A stretch of DNA of 64,000 nt from Rhizophagus irregularis (lineage: Eukaryota; Glomeromycota; Glomeromycetes; Glomerales; Glomeraceae): contig NC_089457.1 in NCBI RefSeq assembly GCF_026210795.1, positions 1,612,001 through 1,676,000 of the forward strand. Direction: 5' to 3'. This document shows positions 32,077-42,182 of this stretch, piece after piece (positions within the stretch are counted from its first letter, which is position 1; each line of letters opens with the position of its first letter). The notes below the pieces were generated by a model. That model saw only the letters and a list, made by a program, of their open reading frames with translations, was not told where the DNA came from and ran no database searches. The position numbers and the translations under genes are program-made.

Positions 32077-33279
32077 TTGGACGAGTATACGACCGACTCA
32101 AGACAAGGCAATGAGTTTGCTCCATCATGGCCCTTTCGATTAGCCGTAGCAGGTAGCTCAGACTCAGGTAAGACAACTATGATCATTAATTTGTTAATGG
32201 GTGACAAGAAAGCAAAGGAGGATGGTAATCGGTATGTACTATGTGATGCAGTACTTTTAGTTGGCAGATATTTTGACGAGCCGAAGTGGGCAGTTGTACA
32301 TGATTTTTTCGAAGAGGAGAAGATCCCATTCACTGCAGTAACCCATAGTGAGATTCCAGAGATTGACTCTTTCGACCCTACTCAAGCTACTGTAGTAATC
32401 TTTGAGGATCTGATGGATGCACCTAAAAAAATCCAGGATCTCATTACTGGTTACTTTACACATGGACGACACAAAAATATTTCATGTATTTATGTAGCCC
32501 AAAGATTCTTTGCCATTCCTAAGGCTATTCGAGAAAATATTAACTACATTTCACTGCATGGAGGTCATGGGAGCCTTACAGATACTAAGAGAATCATCCG
32601 CCTATATACAGAAGAATCTGAGTCATTAGTTCCAGTGATTGATGATCTTACTCTGCAATGTGAATTTGTAGTGTTTGATCTTAGACGGTCCAAAAGTGAT
32701 CCACTGTCCATTCGAGTAAGATGGGATACTAGTCTCAGTTCGATCACAGAGCAATCTCAGTTCAATCCTAGTTCGATCTCAGTTCAATCTCAGTTTAATC
32801 CAAGTTTGAATCCAGTTCGATCTCAGTCTGAATCCAGTTCAATCACAGTTCGATCCAAGTTTAGTCCCTATGGTCAGAAAGCTGTATCTGAAGCAAAAAA
32901 AGGTGGACACTTGATTGAATTTGCTCGGGTATTTCCATTCCCTAAAGAACGTCAACATTTACTTGTACCTGGTGTCTTAGCCAAGAATACAGATACCTGG
33001 ATTAAATATGTCTTTCGGGAAGCTTATGGACTCTCTGGTAAGACCCTAGGAGCTGACTTTCAGGACTTCTTAGCAAAAGTACAGGGTAGGACTGCAAAGA
33101 CTGAAACTCTGAAAACTGAGAATGTGAAGGAGTTATTCTTCCGATATGAAGCCCTGAAGTCTAGTCGCCCTCTGGATAATAAAAAAATAATAGAAGGTAT
33201 TGAAGTCCTTCTACAGATCTTTTCTAAGAGCCACATGGACTGTCGAGCATTACAAGTAGGGATTAATAGTATCTTGTGA
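32077..33279 (+). CDS. A32-like (FtsK/HerA superfamily) genome-packaging ATPase
   Basis: About 400 codons. N-terminal P-loop domain: FRLAVAGSSDSGKTTMI (Walker A G26-x4-GKT), ATVVIFEDLMD (Walker B, about 105-114), and YFTHGRHKNISCIYVAQRF (about 126-144), the GRH...sensor-Q signature of poxvirus A32 and Polinton packaging ATPases, followed by AIRENINYISL. Residues about 225-270 are a low-complexity Q/S/N insert from a TCAGTTCAATC microsatellite. A second, unrecognised alpha-helical domain (about 275-400) begins YGQKAVSEAKKGGHLIEFAR. There is no in-frame ATG before Walker A: the only nearby ATG (32066) is in another frame, so a one-base change near the start is likely. It would pump DNA into a capsid. 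Converges with the next gene, 5 bp between stops. Confidence 0.8.
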   Translation: MDEYTTDSRQGNEFAPSWPFRLAVAGSSDSGKTTMIINLLMGDKKAKEDGNRYVLCDAVLLVGRYFDEPKWAVVHDFFEEEKIPFTAVTHSEIPEIDSFDPTQATVVIFEDLMDAPKKIQDLITGYFTHGRHKNISCIYVAQRFFAIPKAIRENINYISLHGGHGSLTDTKRIIRLYTEESESLVPVIDDLTLQCEFVVFDLRRSKSDPLSIRVRWDTSLSSITEQSQFNPSSISVQSQFNPSLNPVRSQSESSSITVRSKFSPYGQKAVSEAKKGGHLIEFARVFPFPKERQHLLVPGVLAKNTDTWIKYVFREAYGLSGKTLGADFQDFLAKVQGRTAKTETLKTENVKELFFRYEALKSSRPLDNKKIIEGIEVLLQIFSKSHMDCRALQVGINSIL

Positions 33280-33284
33280 GAATA

Positions 33285-33805
33285 TCAAGTAATTCGTCTG
33301 CACTCAAGAATATAGCACTTTTTACGGCCTTCAAAGTCAATCCTTAATATCTTAGCCTTCAACCCTATTGCTCCTAAAGCAAAGTTCTTAGTCATTGGAT
33401 TACTTATATGATTTACATAGTTCTCATAGAATGTAGTGAAAGGCTCGTCAATACCATCTGGATATGTATCCCTTAGAAATTGATACAAAGCAATTTCTCC
33501 ACTGTCACAACCTATGGCTATAAGCTGTTCGAGAAGCCACTTCCTAATATCTTCATATGGCTCTCCATCCATAATTTTCATATCCAGTCTTTGTGTAAAC
33601 AATTGTGTAAAGTCCACATTACTTCCCCGACGAATGATCTGAACTAACTTATCCTAGCAAGTCCCAAGGCTTGTAGAGGGTCATTCTCATCACTAATCTT
33701 CTTTATAATCTGTCTGTATAATACACTGTATAATCCTCTATGTGCTGTTTTTGGAGTGATTACTCTACAGTTTTGGCACTGGTTTATTACGATTGATGTT
33801 GACAT
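33285..33805 (-). pseudogene. Unrecognised protein of the virus-like block, one frameshift
   Basis: Starts at ATG 33805 (MSTSIVINQCQNCRVITPKT, with a CxxC pair) and is open to TAG at 33644. The reading continues in another frame from about 33655 (KLVQIIRRGSNVDFTQLFTQ, then MKIMDGEPYEDIRKWLLEQL) to a TAA at 33285, ending KKCYILECRRIT. Together about 173 residues, mixed alpha/beta. The join needs one missing base. No family recognised. It lies tail to tail with the ATPase gene and head to tail with the gene at 33851-34429. Confidence 0.45.
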
Positions 33806-33850
33806 GGCTATCTTTCTTTATGTAAAAAAGAATTATTCAAAATTAAGTAA

Positions 33851-34429
33851 CTATTCAGAGCAGTCCTTGCACAACTTGTCCGTTAAGTCACTTGGGCTTA
33901 CAGGCATGAGACATTCCCTACACAACTCAATATTAAGCTCTGCAAGTCTTGGGGCATGGTCCTTCAAAGTTCGTGGATGACCGGAAGGACCGATAGTTGT
34001 CATATCAGTCGTATCCTGCTGTAAGATAAAATCATCATATTCATCTTGGTCAGCCTGAATAGCAGCCCTGATTTCTTGTATATCATTGAAAGTTAACCGC
34101 TAACCATCAAGATTTTCCTCATTATAGCGTGTTTCATTAATGATTTCCTCTATAAGCTCCTCTTCTTCATAATGGACAAGGTAGTAGTCCTCAACTACCT
34201 CATAGTCACTCTCAATCAGTCTATGATATGTTCTAGTACCACATCGAACATAACGTCCTGTATCTGTATTTAAATATACAGGTTGCTCCTCAGGTGGAGG
34301 TGCAGTTTGTCTACGGATAAGCCTTCCGTCAATATAATCATGGGATTTCATAACTATTCGATTAAAGGTATCTCCACCGATAATAATTGGACGTCCAGTT
34401 ATAGGGTTAGCTATATAAGGGTAAGACAT
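33851..34429 (-). pseudogene. Protein with two NPxTGR motifs (viral 2-cysteine-adaptor style) and a zinc-ribbon tail
   Basis: From ATG 34429: NPITGRPIIIGGDTFNRIV (about residues 7-26) and a second copy LNTDTGRYVRCGTRTYHRLI (about 52-71), then an acidic tail. The pattern N-x-x-TGR-x-I-x-x-G-x-T-[FY]-x-x-[IL] is common in proteins of iridoviruses, mimiviruses and similar DNA viruses (2-cysteine adaptor domain, recalled, unverified). An in-frame TAG (34102-34100) is followed in the same frame by TFNDIQEIRAAIQADQDEYD and a CRECLMP...CKDC zinc pair ending at 33851. Role unknown. It supports a DNA-virus origin of the block. Confidence 0.5.
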
Positions 34430-34464
34430 ATCTTTTTTCTGTATGTGTCTACATTAAGGATGGT

Positions 34465-34600
34465 GCCGTAATTGGGCAATTGCGGATTAATTGCGGATCC
34501 GCAATATTGCGGATTTGCAGATTTCAGAAGTCCAAATATCCGCAAATCTGCAAACCGCAATTATCCGCAAATCCGTAAAAAATCCGCAAATTAGCCAATT
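34465..34600. repeat. Left subterminal GCGGATTTGC repeats of hAT 3
   Basis: About ten copies of TTGCGGAT / ATCCGCAA in both orientations next to the TIR. Confidence 0.8.
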
Positions 34601-34776
34601 AAATACTGTATCACGATCATTACTCAATCTATATATTTATATAGAATCATCAAATTTAGTATTATTACTCACTCTATTATAATATAATCAATTTATAATG
34701 CATCAAAACATCAAAACAATTGTATCTAAATTCTTCTTTTTCTATTTACTTTTTTCAACAATTTATTAGTATTAAA

Positions 34777-36653
34777 ATGTCAAAAACACCTTCTTCGGCT
34801 CTTAATTTAAAGATTCGTGGAAAAAAAGTTGAGCTATTGCCTGAAGACGAAGAATTAATTTCGTTAGCACTGTCAATTATTTGGACTAAGTCTAATAAAA
34901 AAATTGAATCATGTAATTTTGACCAAGATAAAGTAAGATTATCTTTCAAAAAGAATGAGGGACGCGTTTATTTTGACTTGCAAGAATCGGCTTTAGATTT
35001 TACATTCATCAATAAGGTATTCCATAAGGCCCTTTTTAAATGATTTTGATTTCGCTTATAATTTTTTTTTTCAGTCCACCTTTTTCCCTTGAATTTTCGT
35101 TTCTGGACAATTTTGTCTACTTTTTTTGTCTCGTTTCTGGACAATTTTGTACACTTTTTTTTTGTTCTACCTTTTTCTCATTTCTGGACAATTTTGTCCA
35201 CTTTTTTCTGTTCTACCTTTTTCTCGTTTCTGGACAATTTTGTCCATTTTTTTTTGTTCCACTTTTTTCCCTTGAATTTCCGTTTCTGGACAATTTTGTC
35301 CACTTTTCGTTTCTGGACCACTTTTTTCTCTTGGTATCAGAACCATTTCATTTTAGAACAAATGATTTCATTTCTGAACAAAATTTATTACTTTTTAGGG
35401 TAATTTGGCTGAACTTAAACGCTACAAATCGCTATATGAATTATATAAAGGTAGATACGAAGTAATTCGTTTACAGGTAAATATGTGAATGAATTTTAAT
35501 ATTTATATCTTAATTTTGTTTATATTTTATTTGTTTATTTATATATTTTCTAATAATAGCCAGAAAATACACATTCAACTACATCTGGTACAACTGGTAG
35601 CGTGAATGAATCATTAAGAGAATTGTTACAATATTCAACACCCAAACACACGTGCCTAGAATCCTCTCCCAGCTCATCATTATATCTTAAACCCAACGAT
35701 TCAGAACTTGCCCGTGTGTTAAACAGTGATTTATCCATAAATAATCTTTCTACTTCTGACACTGAAACAAAAATTTGGTCAAATTTGAATATACGCTGTA
35801 TCGAAAAATTTGGCGGACAAGATCACATAAAAAATGATGTTTCTATTTCTGACATAATGTGGGCCAGTACAACCTTACCTGCGTACCGCAGCTGGAACAC
35901 AATGAAGAATTATTATGATGACATTGATGAATGGATCGCAAAAATTAGTAGCTTCTGTAAGTTAAATTTATCAAATTCTGAAATTGTTCTTGATTATTAT
36001 ATTTTTCTTATAATATTTATATCTAAATTTTCTAGGTACTGCTAATGATGATGAGGATAACAATTTCCAACCTACTGAAGCTGCAAATTCAAGTTCTACT
36101 AGGGATGAATCTGGCAACAGTGAAATTAATGAATTTAACCCACCTTCACAATACAAAGTAGTTCCAGCATCAGCACGAGCATCAACCACGGAAGTTGAAA
36201 CATCGATGAAACCACTAACAAGATCAATAACATCTAAAGTAAAATTAGCAACACAAGTGCCAACTAGAGAAGTGATAGTATCTATAGAACCACGGGTACC
36301 AACTTCAGAAATGAAGTCATCGGCGGAGGTACCTCCAGAAATGACATTGGCGAAATCAGCGAAATCAAGTGTGGCAGAATCACAAGTACCTTCAGAAATG
36401 GCAGTGGAGGAATCAGCAGAATCAGCAGAATCACAAGCACTAGCTTCAGAAATGGAGGAATCAGAAGAATTAGAAGCATCAACATCTGTGTCGTTATCAA
36501 AATCCGCTGTACGAAAATGTAATTTCTCAGATGATGATGACGACGACGATGATAAAGCCAAATTATTAAATTCTATCCAATTGTTATTATTCAAAAAGGG
36601 AAAGAAACTTCACGATATTTTGTTAGCAGATTCATCGTTTAATGGCGAACTCA
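34777..36653 (+). pseudogene. Passenger gene of hAT 3, exons 1-4 (5' part)
   Basis: Exons 34777-35016, 35399-35476, 35560-35956 and 36036-36653 join in phase (GT...AG). The protein starts MSKTPSSALNLKIRGKKVEL, includes LAELKRYKSLYELYKGRYEV and RCIEKFGGQDHIKNDVSISD, then a Ser/Glu-rich repeat region (SEMEESEELEAS) and an Asp run (DDDDDDDD). Intron 1 carries the GGACAA array. The reading is cut at 36653 by a CACTA-like element and resumes at 42183 (next part). No recognised domain, but a related two-gene layout in hAT 2 suggests a helper protein for transposition. Confidence 0.6.
35085..35335. repeat. TTTCTGGACAATTTTGTCCA array 1 (in intron 1 of the passenger gene)
   Basis: Five to six copies about 35-60 bp apart of the near-palindrome GGACAATTTTGTCC. 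The same motif forms arrays at 43000-43140 and 50815-51075. Confidence 0.8.
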
Positions 36654-36969
36654 CACTGGTCAAAATTGGTGCTATTGGGTACATATCGGGTACCTGATAT
36701 GTGTATGATATATGTAATATATGTGTATGATATTTAACAATACTACACATATCGGGTACCTGATATGTGTAGTATAAATGCAGAAAAACGGTGACACATC
36801 ATGTAAACATCATATACACATCTTACACATATCGGGTAGTCAAATATCATTGACATATCTTATAGATATCATACATTTAACACACACATATCGGGTAGTA
36901 AAATATCAGTGATATATATTATAGATATCATACATTTAACACACATATATTGGGTAGTAAAATATGTAA

Positions 36970-38030
36970 AATATTGGTAATATATATTTTTATTGTATAC
37001 GTTTGACAATTTCATATTAAAACTAATAGATTTATATCTCTTTTTTTTTATTTTAATTTGGGCTAAATGAAATTCAATTTTATTAAAATTTATAAATTTA
37101 TTTACATAAAAGCAATAATACAAATCTTACACTATCTGTTACGTAAAAATCAAATAAAGTTGAACATAATTATACTATGTAATATGTAAAGTTCTACTGA
37201 AAGTAGCAATGATAATAAAATTACCTCTTTGCTTGCTTTTGTTATATCTGTTTATTATTTAAAAGAAATATTAGCGAAAATATTAGTAAGTGTATTAATT
37301 AATAAGAGAAAAAAGGAAATGTTAATAAAAACGTTAGTGGTAAATATAGAAAATATTAGTAAAATGTTAGTAGGAAAAAAGAAAAGTTAGTAAAATAGAA
37401 AATATTAATAGGAGAACGTTAATAAAAACATTAGTAGTATTTAATATTAATAGAAAATGTTAGTAATAGAAAACATTAGTGGGAGAAAAGAAAAAAATAT
37501 TAGAACGTCAATAGAAAATATATATATAAAAAGAAAAAAACAAGTATAATGAAAATATACCTTTATGTTTATTTCTAAATATAAAAATAAAATAAAAAAT
37601 ATTAATAATATTATTTCATAATAACTAAGTAAAGAGTTTGTTTAGTTTGTTTTAAATAATAAAAAAGTTTAAGAGAAAGGTTTTTACGACGGAAAGAAAA
37701 AAAAATAAACACAGTGCGAAATATAAACACTTAAATCATGTGATCAATCGCCTGATTACAATAACAAATTCTGATTGGGCGATTGGGCCATAGATTTTAT
37801 GTCAATCTGGATTAATAAAAATGTATTTAACGTTCATGCAAACTTTGTACTACTCACTATACTATTTATACTAGAATTACACTGCAAGTTAAACTCTTTA
37901 TCACTTTAAATAATACAAAACCCTACTTATATATACCATTACACCCATCCACTAACCATTTAATTTAGGTTTTTTATTAATTTAAAACCTATAATAATGC
38001 ATAAGATATAATCCTTTATAATTCAGTTAA
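36970..38030. other. AT-rich interior of the CACTA-like element
   Basis: Degenerate GAAAATATTAGTAA words at 37250-37520; no gene. Confidence 0.5.
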
Positions 38031-38039
38031 CAATTAATA

Positions 38040-39885
38040 ATTTTATGATGGAAAAGAAATGAATATGTGAAAAAGGGATGAAGTGAATGAAAGTGAATTA
38101 AAAGGACAATGTGAAAAATGAAATTGGAGTGAAAGGATGATGAAAATGAAATAGAAGTGAAGAGATGACGAAAAACGAAATAGGATGACAAAAAACAAAA
38201 TGGGAGTGAAATGGAATGATGTAAAACAAAATGGAACGATGGAAAATAAAATGGAATTGAAGGAGATAATGAAAAAATAAAATGGGAGTGAAATGGGATG
38301 ATGAAAACAAAATGGAAAAGAAATGAAATGATGTAAAACAAAATGAAACAATATAAAGCGAATTGAGATGATAAAAAATGAAGTGGAATGTTGCAAAACG
38401 ATATGGAGTAATAAAAAACGATATGGAATGATATGGAGCGATATGGAGTGATGAAAAACGATATGGAGCAATATGGAGTGATGAAAAATGATGTGGAGCG
38501 ATATGGAGTGATGAAAAATGATATGGAGTAATATGGAGTGATGAAAAATGATATGGAGCAATATGGAATAATGAAAAACGATATGGAGTGATATGGAGTA
38601 ATGAAAAATGTTATGGAGCGATGTGGAGTGATGAAAACGATATGGAGCGATGTGGAGTGATAAAAAACGATATGGAGCAATATGGAGTGATGAAAAACGA
38701 TATGGAGCAATATGGAGTGATGAAAAATGATATGGAGCGATGTGGAGTGATGAAAAATGATATGAAGCGATATGGAGTGATGAAAAACGATATGGAGTGA
38801 TATGGAGTGATGAAAAATGATATGGAGCGATATGGAGTAATGAAAAATGTTATGGAGCGATGTGGAATGATGAAAAATGATATGAAGCGATATGGAGTGA
38901 TGAAAAACGATATGGAGCGATATGGAGTGATAAAAATGATATGGAGCAGTATGGAGTGATGAAAAACAATATGGAGCGATGTGGAGTGATAAAAAATGAT
39001 ATGGAGCGATATGGAGTGATGAAAAACGATATGGAGCGATATGGAGTGATGAAAAACGATATGGAGCGATATGGAGTGATGAAAAATGATATGGAGTGAT
39101 GTGGAGTGATGAAAAATGATATGAAGCAATGTGGAGTGATGGAAAACAATATGGAGCGATGTGGAGTGATGAAAAATGATATGGAGCGATATGGAGTGAT
39201 AAAAAATGATATGGAGCGATATGGAGTGATGAAAAACGATATGGAGCGATATGGAGTGATGAAAAATGATATGGAGCGATATGGAGTGATGAAAAATGAT
39301 ATGGAGCGATATGGAGTGATGAAAAACGATATGGAGTGATATGGAGTGATGAAAAATGATATGGAGCGATATGGAGTAATGAAAAATGTTATGGAGCGAT
39401 GTGGAATGATGAAAAATGATATGAAGCGATGTGAAGTGATGGAAAATAATATGGAGCAATGTGGAGTGATGAAAAATGATATGGAGCGATATGGAGTGAT
39501 AAAAAACGATATGGAGCAATATGGAGTGATGAAAAACGATATGGAGCGATATGGAGTGATGAAAAATGATATGGAGTGATGTGGAGTGATGAAAAATGAT
39601 ATGAAGCGATGTGGAGTGATGGAAAACAATATGGAGCGATGTGGAGTGATGAAAAATGATATGGAGCGATATGGAGTGATGAAAAATGATATGGAGCAAT
39701 ATGGAGTGATGAAAAACGATATGGAGCAATATGGAGTGATGAAAAATGATATGGAGCGATGTGGAGTGATGAAAAATGATATGAAGCGATGTGGAGTGAT
39801 GGAAAACAATATGGAGCGATGTGGAGTGATGAAAAACGATATGGAGCGATATGGAGTGATGAAAAACGATATGGAAGCAAAAGGG
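38040..39885. repeat. 30-bp satellite, about 50 copies
   Basis: Unit ATATGGAGCGATATGGAGTG ATGAAAAATG; copies before about 38390 are degenerate, later ones almost uniform, with a higher-order rhythm (every few units a GTTATGGAGCGATGTGGA variant). Because 30 is divisible by three, several frames stay open (a 442-codon minus ORF, MERYGVMKND repeats on plus); these are not genes. Confidence 0.9.
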
Positions 39886-40399
39886 ATGATGATAAATGAA
39901 AAGGATAATTAAAAACAAAATAAGAACAAAGGGAATCATGATAGAAAAATAAAATGAAGGCGAAGGGAATAATGAAATAATAAAAACAAAAGGAGCGAAA
40001 AAAATAATAGAAAATAAATGAAAATAGAGTGAAATGGATATAGAAAATGAAAAGGGAATAAAGTGGATGATAGAAAATAAAAGAAACTGTTAGTATCATT
40101 TTCAATAAAGAAAACAATAAAATAGCAAAATACTAGTAATAAAAGTGAGTCTTACCTTAAACTCTTTGAAGTTATTTGAAATTGTTGTTTTCTGAAAAAC
40201 AAGTTAACAAGTTAGCATAAAGAAAAAGAACATTAAACTAGCGAAGTAATAAGAAAATAAAAAAATCTTACCTTAAGAAATTCCAGAAAAAGCTGGCCAT
40301 TTTGGAAATAATACTACAAGAAAGCAAAAAACAAAATATGTGCTACGCATTTGTGTAATATGAAATCATCTGGTGAATTTTACTGGGATAAATTTAAAA

Positions 40400-41225
40400 A
40401 TTTTGATTAAGGTGAAATTCACCGGAGTCCGGAGGGGCAACGCGAAACTAGGTTCGGTAAGCAACTGAAATCGACACTGCTATATTCGGTTTATCATCAT
40501 ATAAAAAAAAATTCATTTTTTTTTATATTTTCTTTTATTTTTTTTTGTAGGTCAGACTCTTATTTTTTGTAAAACGTCGGACCCTTAGAGACCAGGACGA
40601 ACTGTACCTACACAATAAAGGTAATGTGGGAGAAGGAGGCCGGGGTTACTGTTTTGTAATTAAGAAACATTTTTAACGTTTCTTTATTTTTTTTGTAAAA
40701 CTAGGACGCCGGACTCTTGAAAATAAACTCAGATTTGGATAATGTAAGGAATAGGGAATGGGAATTTTTTCTTTAATATTAAAGAAACGTACTAACGTTT
40801 CTTTCTTTATTTTTTTTTGTAGGACTAGGACGCCAGATTCTTGAAAATGAACCCGGACTTGGATAATGTAAGGAATAGGGAATGGGGAATTTTTCTTTAA
40901 TATTAAAGAAACGTACTAACGTTTCTTTCTTTATTTTTTTTGTAGGATTAGGAGTTAGGACGCCGGACTCTTGGAAACAAATCGAACCCGGACTTTGAAT
41001 GTAAGGAATAAGGGAAGGGGAGAGTGGTGTTTTGTAATTATGAAACATTTTTAACGCTTCTTTCCTTTTTCTCTTGTAGGACGCTGGACTCTTACGAATC
41101 TGAACTTATGCAGCAAAGGTACCGGGAGAAGGGGAATTCTTTTGATATTAAAGATGGAAACATACTAATGTTTCTTTTTTTTGATCCTTGTAGGTTTTGG
41201 CTTGCTGGAACGACACTTTGAATAG
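40400..41225 (+). repeat. Tandem exon-intron units (39-42-nt exons, 80-85-nt introns)
   Basis: Units of about 124 bp. Exons 40705-40743, 40829-40867, 40959-41000 and 41080-41118 start GACGCCGGACTCTTG (first copies end GGATAAT) and are each flanked by an ...TAG acceptor and a GTAAGG-type donor. Introns contain TTTAATATTAAAG and AGAAACGTACTAACGTTTCT, whose TACTAAC branch sequence sits in the loop of a perfect 8-bp stem, then a T-rich tract and TTTGTAG. Exons are phase 0 and read DAGLLKINSDLDN, DARFLKMNPDLDN, DAGLLETNRTRTLN; the fourth meets TGA. Either part of a real repeat-protein gene or an expanding splice-ready repeat. Confidence 0.65.
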
Positions 41226-41476
41226 GCAAACATTTCTTTAAGGGTGGCGTTTGAAATTGACTTTGAGAAACATTTTAACGTTTCTTTTTTTTTCTCTATT
41301 AAGTTTTAATAGTTGTTTATTGGAATCGAACCAACTGGAACATTGTTCCAAACCATTAACAACAAATTAATGTAAAATAATAAATGTATTCAAAAATAAA
41401 ATGTATTTAAAATAAATATAAATAATTTTATAAATTGTATACATAAATAACATACTATTGGAGTTTTTTTTCATGT

Positions 41477-41600
41477 AAAAATTTCAGGTTACCTGATTAC
41501 CCGAAGTGATCTGAATTAACCTGAATATTTTCGGGTCAGACGGGTCAGGTCAGGTCAGAATAGGTTACCCGACCTGACCTGACCCGTTCGGAGCTCTCGC
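41477..41600. mobile_element. Fragment (right end) of an AGGTCAGG hAT element
   Basis: TTTCAGGTTACCTGA... to GGTCAGGTCAGG...CCGTTCGGAGCTCTC, matching the right end of the element at 27279-28026. No left TIR or duplication found. It lies between the two exon-intron arrays. Confidence 0.6.
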
Positions 41601-41865
41601 TCACTCCAAGGAGTCCGGCAACCTAAAAAAACAAGAGAAAGAAACATTAGTAACGTTTCTTTAATATTAAAATAATTACCTTTCCAACTTACATTCTAAA
41701 GTTTGAGATAGTCCAAGGAGTCCAGAACCTAAAAAAACAAGAGAAAGAAACATTAGTAACGTTTCTTTAATATTAAAATAATCCGCATCTTTCCAACTTA
41801 CATTCCAAAGCCCGGGTTCGTTCAAAGAGTCTGGCAACTTAAAAAAATAGAGGTAAGGATATAAA
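41601..41865 (-). repeat. Inverted exon-intron array, 36-nt exons and 70-73-nt introns
   Basis: On the minus strand, exons at 41837-41802 and 41728-41693 (36 nt each, with GCCAGACTCTTTG / TCTGGACTCCTTG) are bounded by TTTTTTTAG or TTTAAG acceptors and GTAAGTTGG donors. Introns 41801-41729 and 41692-41623 contain AGAAACGTTACTAATGTTTC with the branch site in a hairpin loop. It is the same module as 40400-41225 in opposite orientation. Confidence 0.65.
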
Positions 41866-42182
41866 AGGAATATGAAATTTTTTTTTATTAAAAATAGATT
41901 GATCGACCGGTATGACGGTTAATCAAATTTAGATTATTTCTACTAATAGAATATCGATATCGATATATCAAAATGTATCATACAAATATTAGTACCCGAT
42001 ATATATTAGAAATATATATATATCTGATTATATAGGTGCCCGAAATATACCAGTATATATCGGTGACATATTGGGTACCCGATATGTACCCGATATATGT
42101 AAATACCCGATATATATCTGATTAGTCACCGATATATAGGTGCCCGATATATACCCGATAACATAGATTTTGACCAGTGTCA

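Larger units (their letters stand above)
36654..42179. mobile_element. CACTA-like non-autonomous element, 5.5 kb, TCA target duplication
   Basis: Both ends begin CACTGGTCAAAAT (13 bp identical, inverted) and TCA flanks both (36651-36653, 42180-42182). The CACT start and 3-bp duplication fit CACTA/EnSpm elements. ATATCGGGTACC-type repeats lie inside both ends (36675-36960 and 41990-42165). No transposase is seen; the interior holds a 30-bp satellite, exon-intron arrays and a hAT fragment. Removal restores the reading of the passenger gene. Confidence 0.85.

Noticed and set aside
28777-34429. Ordinary Ty3/chromovirus LTR retrotransposon
   Set aside because: No RT or RNase H lies between protease and integrase, the integrase is on the opposite strand, no LTR pair was seen, and an A32-like ATPase is present.
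35040-35465. Hydrophobic ORFs over the GGACAA array
   Set aside because: They lie in intron 1 of the passenger gene and consist of the repeat.
38390-39885. CRISPR-like array
   Set aside because: Units are contiguous 30-mers with no unique spacers, and the genome is eukaryotic.
38027-40117. Long ORFs of 227-442 codons on both strands (His/Ser/Phe-rich on minus, MERYGVMKND repeats on plus)
   Set aside because: They arise because a 30-bp satellite unit keeps frames open; no start context, introns or non-repeat sequence.
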